DNA of 64,000 nt, taken from Sinomicrobium kalidii. GTDB lineage: Bacteria > Bacteroidota > Bacteroidia > Flavobacteriales > Flavobacteriaceae. Below the pieces are notes generated by a model, which saw only the letters and a program-made list of their open reading frames with translations, was not told where the DNA came from and searched no databases. The position numbers and the translations under genes are program-made. Position 1 is the first letter of the stretch. Each line of letters begins with the position of its first letter. Positions 35,159 through 44,967 of this stretch are shown piece by piece. The stretch is from NCBI RefSeq assembly GCF_021183825.1, contig NZ_CP089211.1, forward strand, positions 868,001-932,000, written 5' to 3'.

Positions 35159-36391
35159 ATGCAAAACATTATAGACCGCTTTATCAGCTATGTAACCATC
35201 GACACCCAGTCCGACCCCGAATCTTCCTCCACCCCGAGTACCGCCAAACAATGGATACTGGCCAACAGGCTTGTGGAGGAACTGAAAGGCATAGGCATGC
35301 AGGATGTCTCGGTAGACGAAAACGGCTATGTCATGGCCACCCTGCCAAGTAATGTGGACCATGAGGTCCCGGTTATCGGTTTTATTTCCCACATGGATAC
35401 TTCGCCCGATTTTAACGGGACCAACGTAAAGCCGCAGATCATCGAAAAGTACAACGGTAAAGACATTGTTTTAAACGAGGAAGAAAACATTGTCCTCTCC
35501 CCGCGGTATTTTGAAGACCTCCTGCAATACAAAGGACAAACCCTGATCGTAACGGACGGCACTACCCTGCTCGGAGCAGACGATAAGGCCGGAATTACCG
35601 AGATCGTAACCGCGATGGAATACCTGATTGACCATCCGGAAATAAAACACGGCAAAATACGCATAGCCTTTACCCCCGACGAAGAAATAGGACGCGGAGC
35701 AGGTAAATTCGACGTGGAAAAATTCGGTGCGGAATGGGCTTACACCATGGACGGCAGCGAGGTAGGCGAACTGGAGTATGAAAATTTCAATGCGGCCGGA
35801 GTCAAAATAAGGATACGGGGGAAAAGCGTTCACCCGGGCTATGCCAAGGGAAAAATGATCAATTCCCTGCTCATTGCCAACAAGTTTGCCAACATGCTCC
35901 CCCCGAATGAAATACCCCAGCGTACGGAAGGCACGGAAGGGTTCTTTCATTTTTACAGCATTAAGGGCGACATAGAAAATACGGTACTGGAAGGTATTGT
36001 ACGGGATCACGATTTTGATAAGTTCGAGGCCCGTAAGGAGCTTTTACAGAAAATAACCAACGAACTGAATTTTAAGAACGGTAATGCCATAACACTGGAG
36101 ATCAACGACCAGTATTACAACATGCGGGAAAAGATAGAACCCGTTTTCCATATCGTGGAAATCGCAGAACAGGCTATGAAAGATACCGGTATTGCCCCCA
36201 TCATCAAACCCATCCGGGGAGGTACGGACGGTTCACAGCTTTCGTATATGGGACTGCCCTGCCCCAATATTTTTGCCGGGGGACACAATTTTCACGGGAA
36301 ATACGAATACGTTCCCGTACAAAGCATGCAGAAAGCAGTGGAAATTATTGTGAAGATTGCTGAGCTTACGTCAGATAAATACCGGGAATAG
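35159..36391 (+). CDS. pepT: Peptidase T (tripeptide aminopeptidase)
   Basis: A zinc aminopeptidase of family M20 that cuts the N-terminal residue from tripeptides in the cytoplasm. It has 410 residues. The metal-binding blocks are [11 protein letters not shown] (His78, Asp80 region), [22 protein letters not shown] (catalytic and ligand glutamates) and the C-terminal [31 protein letters not shown] marks the dimerisation domain. It stands alone. Confidence 0.96.
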   Translation: MQNIIDRFISYVTIDTQSDPESSSTPSTAKQWILANRLVEELKGIGMQDVSVDENGYVMATLPSNVDHEVPVIGFISHMDTSPDFNGTNVKPQIIEKYNGKDIVLNEEENIVLSPRYFEDLLQYKGQTLIVTDGTTLLGADDKAGITEIVTAMEYLIDHPEIKHGKIRIAFTPDEEIGRGAGKFDVEKFGAEWAYTMDGSEVGELEYENFNAAGVKIRIRGKSVHPGYAKGKMINSLLIANKFANMLPPNEIPQRTEGTEGFFHFYSIKGDIENTVLEGIVRDHDFDKFEARKELLQKITNELNFKNGNAITLEINDQYYNMREKIEPVFHIVEIAEQAMKDTGIAPIIKPIRGGTDGSQLSYMGLPCPNIFAGGHNFHGKYEYVPVQSMQKAVEIIVKIAELTSDKYRE

Positions 36392-36397
36392 ATAATA

Positions 36398-36414
36398 GCC
36401 ACGAAGGCACTAAG
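36398..36414 (+). repeat. Left 17-bp terminal inverted repeat of the GxxExxY cassette
   Basis: GCCACGAAGGCACTAAG, the exact reverse complement of 36827-36843. Together the two bracket 446 bases that hold only the GxxExxY gene. No target duplication is visible. Confidence 0.8.
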
Positions 36415-36440
36415 GCACCAAGTTTTCAAATCCGAGATTT

Positions 36441-36825
36441 ATGGATTATAAACCCCTTTCACATCAGGAAGAAAGCATCGGCAAAGCCATAGTCAATGCC
36501 GCTTTCAAGATTCATAAGGCACTGGGGCCGGGGCTTTTGGAAAAGGTATATGAGGTCTCATAAACTTCGAAAGGCCGGGTTTCATGTAAGAAGGCAGGTA
36601 GATATTCCAATTAAATATGACGGTATTGTATTTGATGAAGGATTAAGGCTCGATCTCTTGATCAACGACTTGGTCATCGTGGAATTAAAAGCTGTAGATC
36701 AATTAAATGCCGTATGGGAAGCGCAGATCATAAGCCATTTAAAATTAACAGAGCTCAAATTGGGGTATCTGGTAAACTTTAATGTCCCTCTCATCAAACA
36801 GGGCATCAAAAGATACAGAAACTAA
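36441..36825 (+). pseudogene. GxxExxY protein (PD-(D/E)XK nuclease-like), frameshifted
   Basis: The first frame starts MDYKPLSHQEESIGKAIVNA and reaches the name-giving motif in LGPGLLEKVYE (residues 28-38), then stops at 36561-36563. Homologous sequence continues without a break in the next frame from about 36556 (SHKLRKAGFHVRRQVDIPI) to 36825. It includes RLDLLINDLVIVELKAVD, which fits the D...ExK core of the PD-(D/E)XK fold. The joined length of about 128 residues is near the family norm, but about two residues between YE and LRK are missing, consistent with a small deletion of about five bases. A sequencing error cannot be excluded. It lies between perfect 17-bp inverted repeats. Confidence 0.8.
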
Positions 36826-36826
36826 A

Positions 36827-36843
36827 CTTAGTGCCTTCGTGGC
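36827..36843 (-). repeat. Right 17-bp terminal inverted repeat of the GxxExxY cassette
   Basis: An exact reverse complement of 36398-36414, starting one base after the gene's stop codon. The outward sequence is an A-rich run. Confidence 0.8.
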
Positions 36844-36902
36844 AAAAAGAAAAAGCCACCTTCCGAAGAAAATGGCTTCTTATATCATAACATTATTAAC
36901 CT

Positions 36903-37226
36903 TTATTTTTTGTTGTCTTTTGCAGCCGGTTTGGCATTTTTATCGGCCGCCGGGGCATTTAGCTTCGTGCTCATTTCCATGGAAATGGCAGAACGTTCGA
37001 ACTTGATCTTCCCCGCCAGGGTTTCAATGATACATGAATTATCGCTGTCATTCAGGTCTATGACCTTTCCGTGCATACCACTCTTGGTGACTACCTTATC
37101 CCCTTTCTTCAGTTCGGCAGCAAATTTCTTTTCCTGTTTCTGACGTTTTATTTGCGGGCGGATCATAAAGAAATAGATCACCACAAACATCAATAAAAAG
37201 GGGGCCAGTGCATTAATTGATTCCAT
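36903..37226 (-). CDS. yajC: Preprotein translocase subunit YajC
   Basis: A 107-residue inner-membrane protein with one N-terminal helix (ALAPFLLMFVVIYFFMIRPQIKRQKQ). A small soluble domain follows (KKGDKVVTKSGMHGKVIDL), the typical YajC pattern. It works with SecDF and YidC at the Sec channel. The tail (about 25 residues) is rich in Ala, Lys and Asn. Third gene of the nusB-DUF1573-yajC run, 28 bp after the DUF1573 gene. Confidence 0.95.
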   Translation of the reverse strand: MESINALAPFLLMFVVIYFFMIRPQIKRQKQEKKFAAELKKGDKVVTKSGMHGKVIDLNDSDNSCIIETLAGKIKFERSAISMEMSTKLNAPAADKNAKPAAKDNKK

Positions 37227-37254
37227 ATTGTTGTTTAAATTTATACCTGAGGAT

Positions 37255-37704
37255 TTATTTTCCCGGCTCTTCTACAAAAGCCTTGATCCTCACTTGTTCG
37301 CTTCCTTTTTCCGTGTTGGTCGTTACGGTTACTGTTTTGGTTACCTGGTTTATACCGGAGCCGTTATATTTTACCACTAGCTCTCCCTTTTCTCCCGGGG
37401 CAATGGGTTCGTCCTTGTGAAATTCAGGTACTGTACACCCACAGCTACTGCTGGCATCGGTGATCACCAGGGGAGCATCTCCGGTATTTGTAAATTCAAA
37501 CACCGTCTCTACAGCGGTTCCTCTTTGTATGGTACCGAAGTCGTGTTCTTTTTTATCGAACTCCAATACGGGTAATTTTTTGGCAGCCTCGTCCCTCACT
37601 GCGGCCTGCGCCACATTTTCGGCTTTTATTTTTTTGGTAGCATCATTTTTACAGGAAGTAAAAACCGCTGCTACAAGTGCTATGGTCAAAACAACTCTTT
37701 TCAT
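37255..37704 (-). CDS. DUF1573 lipoprotein
   Basis: A 149-residue lipoprotein with lipobox VAAVFTSC (Cys18). The DUF1573 domain follows, with EFDKKEHDFGTIQRGTAVETVFEFTNTGDAPLVI broken at normal variation, and the signature SCGCTVPEF. It has an Ig-like ASPM/SPD-2/Hydin type fold. The role is unknown. The nusB-DUF1573-yajC order is common in Flavobacteriia. Confidence 0.92.
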   Translation of the reverse strand: MKRVVLTIALVAAVFTSCKNDATKKIKAENVAQAAVRDEAAKKLPVLEFDKKEHDFGTIQRGTAVETVFEFTNTGDAPLVITDASSSCGCTVPEFHKDEPIAPGEKGELVVKYNGSGINQVTKTVTVTTNTEKGSEQVRIKAFVEEPGK

Positions 37705-37774
37705 ATCACCTTGTTATTTTTACGGATTATATTTAACTAATTAATTTCTGTTAAGGGCATAAAAGTAAGGATAA

Positions 37775-38719
37775 TTACATTAATCCCCTTCCTACTTTGT
37801 TCAATTTATTCCGCGACTCGAAATCCTTGACCATCTTGTCCAGTATGCCATTTATGAAAATACTGCTCTTCGGGGTGGAATATTCCTTGGCTATTTCCAG
37901 GTATTCGTTAATAGTTACTTTTATAGGGATGGAAGGGAACCTCAAAAACTCACAGATAGCCATTTTTAACAGCACTTCATCCACTTCCGCGATCCTGTCG
38001 GTATCCCAGTTGGGGGTTTTCCCCGATATTTCCTGTTGCAGCATTTCTTCGCTGAGCACGGTTTTCCGGAAGAGCTCCCTTGAAAACATACGGTCTTCCT
38101 CATCCTTGTACAGACGGGGCAAAAAATAGCGTTCGCCATCAGAAGGTTTTACTTTCCGCAACGACTTCAGTATAAACGTATTTACAAGCGGGAGATCGTC
38201 CACCCAGGTAAGGTTGTAGTCTTCGATATAATCATACAGCTTATCGTTCGGTGCTATTATTTCCTTGTAGAACTTCTGTACAAATTCCTTGTCTTCCTTG
38301 AAAGAGGAGTGCCTGGTAGACATGTATTCTCTGTAAATGTCACTTTCTTCCAGGGCGTTGTACAACACCTTCACGTATTCTTCGTCGAGGTACCAGTTAT
38401 CTAACTTCCGGGATTCCAGTTCGTCGGCAAGAAGGGTATTATTGGCCAGCAGGGCCAGCACTTTATTGTCCACAAACTTGCGATTGGGATTTTTTTCTTC
38501 TTCGGTAGCCAAATATTTTTTTCCGGAGGCCGTAAGCCTGTAAGCAGCCATTTTCCTGATCTCCACCAAAAGGCTGAGGAGTACCAGGTAAAGGATATAC
38601 ATATTCTCCAGACTCGTGGAAAGGAATTTTTCTTCCTTGTCCAGATCGGTTTTCTTCGCTTGGGTCAGTGCGTAAATCGACTGCATTACTTTAACGCGAA
38701 TATGTCGTCTTGTTAACAT
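37775..38719 (-). CDS. nusB: Transcription antitermination factor NusB (long Bacteroidota form)
   Basis: A 314-residue protein, about twice the length of E. coli NusB. The extra part is an N-terminal and middle region (LTRRHIRVKVMQSIYALTQ, then a long helical insert). The C-terminal third (TDRIAEVDEVLLKMAICEFL and IPIKVTINEYLEIAKEYSTPKSSIFINGILDKM, with natural variation) carries the conserved NusB fold. It binds boxA RNA with NusE (ribosomal protein S10) in rRNA antitermination. Confidence 0.93.
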   Translation of the reverse strand: MLTRRHIRVKVMQSIYALTQAKKTDLDKEEKFLSTSLENMYILYLVLLSLLVEIRKMAAYRLTASGKKYLATEEEKNPNRKFVDNKVLALLANNTLLADELESRKLDNWYLDEEYVKVLYNALEESDIYREYMSTRHSSFKEDKEFVQKFYKEIIAPNDKLYDYIEDYNLTWVDDLPLVNTFILKSLRKVKPSDGERYFLPRLYKDEEDRMFSRELFRKTVLSEEMLQQEISGKTPNWDTDRIAEVDEVLLKMAICEFLRFPSIPIKVTINEYLEIAKEYSTPKSSIFINGILDKMVKDFESRNKLNKVGRGLM

Positions 38720-38773
38720 ATTAAAGAACCTGCCATTAAAAAATTAAGGCGAAAGAGATATTCTTCCGCCTTG

Positions 38774-38781
38774 CAAAAATA
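38774..38781 (-). promoter_or_regulatory. Promoter of nusB: TTG-N21-TATTTTTG
   Basis: On the minus strand TATTTTTG (38774-38781) is preceded by TTG at 38803-38805 with a 21-base spacer, the expected arrangement of a Bacteroidota promoter. The nusB start lies 55 bases downstream. Confidence 0.6.
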
Positions 38782-38850
38782 AGGGTTTCCAATTTCAAAA
38801 TCCAAGTTTTTTATGTTACTAAATCGGATTTTGCCATATCTGTGGAAAAT

Positions 38851-39954
38851 TTATGCTCCTTTTTCCTTCTTTCCGGCATCTATTCTGGCCTGTGCAATAC
38901 GCAGGGCAGATTGATGGGTGGTGCATCCGTTTTCTTCGGAATGGGCAAAGATCTCCCCGGTAGTATTGTAAATATTTTCGGTTTTGCGCATGATCTCCTC
39001 CTTGTCATAACCTTCGAGTTCGGCATACACATTGATTATACCGCCGGCGTTGATAAGAAAGTCGGGGGCATACACTATCCCTCTTTCCTTCAGGATGGCA
39101 CCGTGCTTGTTTTCATCGGCAAGCTGATTGTTGGCCGCCCCGGCGATAACCCCGGCCCTGATCCTGTAAACGGTATCGTCATTTATTGTGGCCCCGAGCG
39201 CACAGGGGGCATAGATATCAACTTCCGCAGCATACAGATCGTCTCCCGCATACACCACGGCTCCGTATTTTTCACTCAGTTCCCGGAGGCGGGCTTCATT
39301 AATATCCGTTATAAATACTTTTGCGCCTTCTTGGGTAAGGTGCCCCACAAGGGTTTCCCCTACGTGCCCCACGCCCTGTACCAGCACTTTTTTACCGTCC
39401 AGTTTGTCCGTACCGAATTTATACCGGGCAGCGGCTTTCATTCCCATATATACACCGTATGCCGTAACCGGTGAAGGGTTTCCCGCTCCTCCCCTGGATT
39501 CCGAAACCCCGGTTACATAAGGGGTCACTTCTTTTACCAGGTCCATATCGGCAGTTTCCATTCCCACATCTTCCGCGGTGATGTATTTACCGCCGAGCGA
39601 ATTGACAAATGTTCCGAATTTCCGCATCAGTTCGGGGGTTTTCTGCGTCCCGGCATCACCGATAATCACCGCTTTTCCGCCCCCGAGGTTGAGCCCCGTA
39701 ACAGCAGATTTATAGGTCATGCCCCGGGAAAGGCGCAACACGTCATTCAATGCCTCCCATTCGGTTTTGTAATTCCACATCCGGGTTCCGCCGAGTGCAG
39801 GACCCAATACTGTATTATGAATACCGATAATTGCTTTTAATCCTGTATCTTTGTCGTTACAGAATACAATTTGTTCATGATCGTTAAAAGAAAGTTGACC
39901 GAAAACCGGGTCAACTTTTTTAAGTTCGTCAGAACGTAAAATATCTGTCGTCAT
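38851..39954 (-). CDS. Glu/Leu/Phe/Val dehydrogenase (leucine dehydrogenase type)
   Basis: NAD-dependent oxidative deamination of branched-chain amino acids to 2-oxo acids. It has 367 residues. The substrate domain shows GPALGGTRMWNY and the catalytic-lysine region GLNLGGGKAVIIGD. The Rossmann domain shows VLVQGVGHVGETLVGHL, and CALGATIND and GAANNQLAD follow. The size and motifs fit leucine or valine dehydrogenase rather than glutamate dehydrogenase. An HMG-CoA lyase for the end of leucine breakdown lies at 60.6 kb but is not linked. Confidence 0.92.
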   Translation of the reverse strand: MTTDILRSDELKKVDPVFGQLSFNDHEQIVFCNDKDTGLKAIIGIHNTVLGPALGGTRMWNYKTEWEALNDVLRLSRGMTYKSAVTGLNLGGGKAVIIGDAGTQKTPELMRKFGTFVNSLGGKYITAEDVGMETADMDLVKEVTPYVTGVSESRGGAGNPSPVTAYGVYMGMKAAARYKFGTDKLDGKKVLVQGVGHVGETLVGHLTQEGAKVFITDINEARLRELSEKYGAVVYAGDDLYAAEVDIYAPCALGATINDDTVYRIRAGVIAGAANNQLADENKHGAILKERGIVYAPDFLINAGGIINVYAELEGYDKEEIMRKTENIYNTTGEIFAHSEENGCTTHQSALRIAQARIDAGKKEKGA

Positions 39955-40009
39955 TATTCCTGGGTATTAGATGATTTCTATATTTTGATGATTTGATAAA
40001 ATCACTATG

Positions 40010-40017
40010 CAAAAATA
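40010..40017 (-). promoter_or_regulatory. -7 promoter box of the leucine dehydrogenase gene
   Basis: TATTTTTG on the minus strand, an exact TAnnTTTG match, 56 bases before the start. Confidence 0.45.
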
Positions 40018-40095
40018 TGTAAAAATTAAAGATATCTGAAAAAATAGCTGTCATAAATGACGATTTAGCAAAACAACCTTTCTTTTTTGATTTCT

Positions 40096-41853
40096 ATGAA
40101 AGAATTAAAATACATTAACAAATACTTTAAAAAATATAAGGTAAAACTCCTTATCGGTATAATAATCACCATCATAGCCCGGATATTTTCGCTGGTAATG
40201 CCTCCTTATGTCAGCAAATCCATCGCTGCGGTAGAGGATTTCCTCTCCACTCCGGACGCAAACGAGGCAGCACTGCAATCCATCTTGCTCACCAACATCC
40301 TCATCATACTGGCTTCCACCCTGTTGTCTGCCTTTTTCACCTTTTTGATGCGGCAGACCATTATCAATATTTCGCGCTATATCGAGTTTGACCTCAAAAA
40401 TGAAATATTCCGGCATTATGAAAAATTGTCGCTGAACTTTTACAAGAAAAACCGTACCGGAGACCTGATGAACCGCATAAGCGAAGATGTAAGCCAGGTA
40501 CGCATGTACGCAGGGCCTGCGGTAATGTACAGCATACAGACCTTTACCCTGTTTTTATGCGTGGTACCCATTATGTTCTACAAATCGCCCATGATGGCCT
40601 TCTACAGTCTTATCCCTCTACCCTTCCTTTCCTATCTCATTTACAGGATAAGCAAAGTCATTCATAAAAGGAGTACGGTGGTACAGCAATACCTTTCCAC
40701 CCTTTCCACTTTTTCCCAGGAAACTTTTTCCGGGATCTTTGTCATCAAAGCCTATGGTATAGAGCCCCGTATAAACCTCGAAACAGAGGTACTTGCCGAA
40801 GACGGGAAAAGGAAGAGCATGTCCCTGGCCCGTGTAAACGCCTGGTTTATGCCACTGATGACCCTGCTCATAGGAATAAGCAGCACCATAGCCATTTACG
40901 TGGGCGGTAATCAATATATTACAGGAGAAATAGAAAGCATTGGGATCATTGCAGAATTCATTATCTATATCACCATGCTCACCTGGCCGGTGGTCATTGT
41001 GGGCTGGCTGACCTCCACAGTACAACGGGCAGAGGCCTCTCAAAAACGGATCAATGAGTTTCTGAACACCGTGCCCCAGATACAGAACCACAACCCGAAA
41101 CCCACCCCGGTCGGCGGGAAAATAGAATTCAGAAATGTTTCTTTTACCTATGAGGACACTAACATTACGGCCCTCAACAACCTGTCTTTTACCCTTAGCC
41201 GCGGGGAGACCCTGGCAATTATAGGCAAGACCGGCTCCGGAAAATCCACGATACTGGATCTTATCAGCAGGCTCTATGATGTTCCGGAAGGGGAGGTCCT
41301 TATCGACGATGTCCCCTTGAAAGAACTGAACCTCTATGACGTACGAAAAGCCATAGGTGCCGTCCCCCAGGAAGCCTTCCTGTTTTCAGACAGCATAAAG
41401 AACAATATCAGGTTCGGCAAGGCGGATGCAACAGACCAGGAGGTCATCGATGCGGCGAAACGGGCAGAGGTGCACAAAAACATTATGAAATTCACCAAAA
41501 AGTACGATACCGTACTGGGTGAACGGGGCATTACCCTGAGCGGGGGACAGAAACAACGGGTTTCCATTGCCAGGGCATTACTCAAGGACCCTGAAATCTT
41601 CCTGTTTGACGATTGCCTCTCCGCGGTAGATACCGAAACCGAAGAAAAGATATTGAAACACATTAATAAAGCGTCCAAAGAAAAAACCACCATTATCGTG
41701 AGCCACAGGGTATCTTCGGCCCGGAATGCCGATAAGATCATAGTCCTCGAGAATGGTTCCATCTCCCAGCAAGGTACTCATAATCAACTTATAAATACTG
41801 AAGGACCTTACAAAGAATTGTATCTGAATCAGCTTTCGGAAAAAGAAATGTAA
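40096..41853 (+). CDS. ABC-type exporter, fused permease and ATPase (MdlB/MsbA type)
   Basis: A 585-residue half-transporter. Residues about 1-310 hold six membrane helices (first helix at LLIGIIITIIARIFSLVM). Residues about 340-580 are the ATPase, with Walker A GKTGSGKST, Q-loop AVPQEAFLFSD, signature LSGGQKQR, Walker B IFLFDD and H-loop VSHR. It should act as a homodimer exporting a lipid, drug or peptide; the substrate is unknown. The TTG at 40087 is a poorer start than the ATG at 40096. Divergent from the leucine dehydrogenase gene. Confidence 0.93.
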   Translation: MKELKYINKYFKKYKVKLLIGIIITIIARIFSLVMPPYVSKSIAAVEDFLSTPDANEAALQSILLTNILIILASTLLSAFFTFLMRQTIINISRYIEFDLKNEIFRHYEKLSLNFYKKNRTGDLMNRISEDVSQVRMYAGPAVMYSIQTFTLFLCVVPIMFYKSPMMAFYSLIPLPFLSYLIYRISKVIHKRSTVVQQYLSTLSTFSQETFSGIFVIKAYGIEPRINLETEVLAEDGKRKSMSLARVNAWFMPLMTLLIGISSTIAIYVGGNQYITGEIESIGIIAEFIIYITMLTWPVVIVGWLTSTVQRAEASQKRINEFLNTVPQIQNHNPKPTPVGGKIEFRNVSFTYEDTNITALNNLSFTLSRGETLAIIGKTGSGKSTILDLISRLYDVPEGEVLIDDVPLKELNLYDVRKAIGAVPQEAFLFSDSIKNNIRFGKADATDQEVIDAAKRAEVHKNIMKFTKKYDTVLGERGITLSGGQKQRVSIARALLKDPEIFLFDDCLSAVDTETEEKILKHINKASKEKTTIIVSHRVSSARNADKIIVLENGSISQQGTHNQLINTEGPYKELYLNQLSEKEM

Positions 41854-41935
41854 GTTTTTTGTTGCTTCATTTCATTTTTTTTCACATTTTTGGTTCTGTT
41901 TAACTATACAACATAATTTTAAGATTAGAGGGATT

Positions 41936-42304
41936 ATGAGTGAAAAAGGTTTACTAGAGAAAGATGAAATATTCTCGAAAGTTTTACGAGCCGGAAGGAG
42001 AACTTATTTTTTTGATGTAAGGGAGACCAAAGCTGGAGATTACTACCTCACTATTACGGAGAGTAAAAAGTTTACACATGATGACGGTTCTTTCCATTAC
42101 AAAAAACACAAGATCTACCTGTACAAGGAAGATTTCAGTGCATTCAGGGAGATCCTGGCGGAAATGACCGATTACGTTATAGAAGAAAAAGGAGAAGAAG
42201 TAATTTCCGAACGCCATCAAAAAGACTTTAAAAAAGAAACTCCCGATTCTAACGGAGAATCTTCATCCGACAATTTTACAGATCTTAGTTTTGACGACAT
42301 TTAA
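41936..42304 (+). CDS. DUF3276 / PUR-type nucleic-acid-binding protein
   Basis: A 122-residue protein. The PUR-like repeat covers about residues 10-85 (IFSKVLRAGRRTYFFDVRETKAGDYYLTITESKKF and FHYKKHKIYLYKEDF, with small variation) and is followed by an acidic, serine-rich tail. PUR proteins of Bacteroidota bind single-stranded DNA or RNA; the role in the cell is not settled. It is very common in the phylum. Confidence 0.9.
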   Translation: MSEKGLLEKDEIFSKVLRAGRRTYFFDVRETKAGDYYLTITESKKFTHDDGSFHYKKHKIYLYKEDFSAFREILAEMTDYVIEEKGEEVISERHQKDFKKETPDSNGESSSDNFTDLSFDDI

Positions 42305-42331
42305 AGCGTTAAAACTTTTCTAAAACGACCA

Positions 42332-42362
42332 GCCGCTTCCTTAAAAAGAAGCGGTTTTTTTA
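42332..42362 (+). terminator. Terminator after the DUF3276 gene
   Basis: A perfect 7-bp GC-rich stem (42333-42339 with 42348-42354) with an 8-base loop is followed by seven T, 28 bases after the stop. Confidence 0.9.
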
Positions 42363-42390
42363 TATTTACAACCTGCTAACTAACACAATC

Positions 42391-44904
42391 ATGAAAAAAT
42401 TAACACTACTACTTCTCGTCGTGGGACAGTGTATTTTTGCACAAAATACCGTAAACCTCGATTATTACCTGCCACAAAACACAACTTATAATTCCGATAT
42501 CCCCACACCGGAAAGTGTTATAGGACACGAAGTGGGGGAATGGCATGTCTCCCATGACAAACTGATAACGTACATGAAGACACTGGCCGGGGCTTCCAAC
42601 CGGATCTCCCTGGAAAACCGGGGGACTACTTATGAAGGGCGCCCGCTCCTCCTCCTCACCATAACGTCACCGGACAACCACCGGAACATTGAAAATATCC
42701 GCAAACAACATATAAAACTCACCGAATCCGGAAGCGGAAGCCTGGATACACAAAACATGCCCGTTGTGGTTTACCAGGGTTTTTCCATTCACGGCAACGA
42801 ACCGAGCGGCTCCAATGCCGCCCTGGCCTTGGCTTATTACCTCGCCGCCGCGGAAGGTGCCGGGATAGAAGAAATGCTCAGCAACACCATTATCCTTTTC
42901 GACCCCTGTTTTAACCCCGACGGGCTACAGCGTTTTGCCTACTGGGCCAATACCAACAGGAGTAAAAACCTCAACCCGGATAACAACGAAAGGGAATATC
43001 ACGAGGTATGGCCGGGGGGAAGGACCAATCATTACTGGTTTGACATGAACCGCGACTGGCTCCCCGTTCAACTGCCCGAAAGCCGGGCAAGAATTGCGAC
43101 TTTTCACCGCTGGCTGCCCAATATCCTTACGGACCATCACGAAATGGGGACCAACTCCACCTTCTTTTTCCAGCCCGGCGAACCTACCAGGGTGCATCCC
43201 CTCACTCCCGAAATGAACCAGGAACTCACCAAACAAATCGCCACGTTTCACTCAAAAGCCCTGGACAAGATAGGCTCGCTCTATTTTTCCGAAGAAAATT
43301 ATGACGATTTTTATTACGGCAAGGGCTCTACCTTCCCCGATATCAACGGGAGCATAGGCATCTTATTCGAGCAGGGCAGTTCCCGGGGCCATGTACAGGA
43401 AAGCGATAACGGGCTGCTCACCTTTCCCTTTACCGTAAGGAACCAGTTTACCACGGCCCTGTCCACCCTCGAAGCCGCCAATAACCTGCGACAGCAACTG
43501 CTCGATTACCAACGTGAATTCTATACCGATGCCCGGGACGAAGCCACCGGAAACAAGGGGAAAGCCATTGTATTCGGCGATGAAAAAGACGCTGCCAAAG
43601 CCTATCACCTGGCCGAAATATTAAAACGCCATAAAATAAAAGTTTACGATATAGCCCGGGATTTCACCGAAGGGGACAAACACTACAAAAAAGGCTATAG
43701 CTATATTGTTCCCCGGAACCAGAAAAACAGCAGGCTCATCGATGCCATGTTCGAGACCCGCACGGAATTTACAGACAGTCTTTTCTACGATATCTCCGCA
43801 TGGTCCTTCCCCCTGGCCTTCAACCTGGACCACCACGAAACAAATTTTTCTCATGCCGATGAAACACATTCCGGGATCAGTCTGAGAGAAGGCCGTGTCA
43901 GTGACAAAAGTAATTATGCCTACCTGTTCGAATGGCACGAATACTACACCCCCGGGGCACTCTACCGGATTCTCCGCAAAGGGATCAGGGCCAAAGTAGG
44001 GAAAACGCCTTTTTCGATAGAGAACAAGGCGTATGACTACGGTACGATAATGATCCCCGTACAGAACCAGGAGATGGACAGCGAAGCACTCTATGCGTTC
44101 TTACAGAAAGTTGCCGGGGAGAGCCATATAACTATCAATGGAGTATCTACCGGGCATGCCATAGGCATCGACCTGGGCAGTAACCAGTTTGAAACCCTTG
44201 AATTACCAAAGGTAGCATTACTCACGGGGAATGGAATTTCTCCTTATGACGCCGGGGAAATATGGCATCTTTTTGACCAGCGTTACGATATTCCCGTCAC
44301 CAAGATCGACGAGAGCTACCTGAACCGGGTTGAGCTGGACAAATACAACATTTTTATCCTTACCAATACCTGGGGAAGCCTGGACAGTGATATCAAAAAG
44401 AAGCTGGAAAACTGGGTCAATGCCGGCGGCGTGCTTATCGGTTACAGGAATGCCATAAACTGGCTTAAAAAGAATGAGTTCATAACCCCTGAACTCCGGG
44501 AAACGGAAATCACGGCAAAAGACATTACCTATGAAGAACGGCGCGATTTCCACGGCGCCCAGGTAACGGGCGGCGCAATTTTCGAAGCCGAAATCGACCG
44601 GTCGCATCCCGTAAATTTCGGGTATAAAAACAACCGGATACCGCTTTTCAGGAACACGAATATCTTTATCGAACCTGACGAACAAAGCTATAACAATCCC
44701 ATCAGATACACGGAAGATCCGTTGCTGAGCGGGTATATTTCCGAAGAGAACCTCGAACAATTAAAAGGTTCGGTACCCTTCAAAATACAACGGTCAGGAG
44801 ACGGTAAAGTAATTATCTTTACCGACAACACCAACTTCAGGGCATTCTGGTACGGCACCAATAAACTCCTGATGAATGTGGTTTTCTTCAACGAACTCAT
44901 GTAG
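42391..44904 (+). CDS. M14-family zinc carboxypeptidase, secreted
   Basis: An 837-residue exported peptidase. A signal peptide (LTLLLLVVGQCIFAQ) is followed by an M14 domain at about residues 40-370. Visible metal and catalytic blocks are IHGNEPSGSNAA (the HxxE zinc pair) and the later LTDHHEMGTNSTFFFQPG (third ligand region). The substrate-binding block is FDMNRDWLP. A middle region and a class I amidotransferase-like C-terminal part follow (about 600-830, VALLTGNGISPYDAGEIWHLFDQRYDIPV, with small variation). It probably degrades peptides in the periplasm or outside. It lies alone between terminators. Confidence 0.9.
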   Translation: MKKLTLLLLVVGQCIFAQNTVNLDYYLPQNTTYNSDIPTPESVIGHEVGEWHVSHDKLITYMKTLAGASNRISLENRGTTYEGRPLLLLTITSPDNHRNIENIRKQHIKLTESGSGSLDTQNMPVVVYQGFSIHGNEPSGSNAALALAYYLAAAEGAGIEEMLSNTIILFDPCFNPDGLQRFAYWANTNRSKNLNPDNNEREYHEVWPGGRTNHYWFDMNRDWLPVQLPESRARIATFHRWLPNILTDHHEMGTNSTFFFQPGEPTRVHPLTPEMNQELTKQIATFHSKALDKIGSLYFSEENYDDFYYGKGSTFPDINGSIGILFEQGSSRGHVQESDNGLLTFPFTVRNQFTTALSTLEAANNLRQQLLDYQREFYTDARDEATGNKGKAIVFGDEKDAAKAYHLAEILKRHKIKVYDIARDFTEGDKHYKKGYSYIVPRNQKNSRLIDAMFETRTEFTDSLFYDISAWSFPLAFNLDHHETNFSHADETHSGISLREGRVSDKSNYAYLFEWHEYYTPGALYRILRKGIRAKVGKTPFSIENKAYDYGTIMIPVQNQEMDSEALYAFLQKVAGESHITINGVSTGHAIGIDLGSNQFETLELPKVALLTGNGISPYDAGEIWHLFDQRYDIPVTKIDESYLNRVELDKYNIFILTNTWGSLDSDIKKKLENWVNAGGVLIGYRNAINWLKKNEFITPELRETEITAKDITYEERRDFHGAQVTGGAIFEAEIDRSHPVNFGYKNNRIPLFRNTNIFIEPDEQSYNNPIRYTEDPLLSGYISEENLEQLKGSVPFKIQRSGDGKVIIFTDNTNFRAFWYGTNKLLMNVVFFNELM

Positions 44905-44967
44905 GCAGCAACACTCCCGACCCGGGAGCACACGGCATACGGCATAAAAAATACGGGCCGGGTAGCA

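Noticed and set aside
36398..36843. Insertion sequence
   Set aside because: No transposase is encoded and no target duplication is visible. It is reported as a cassette with inverted ends, not as a named IS.
38842..39474. Plus-strand open frame of 210 codons
   Set aside because: Antisense to the leucine dehydrogenase gene, which carries all the family motifs.
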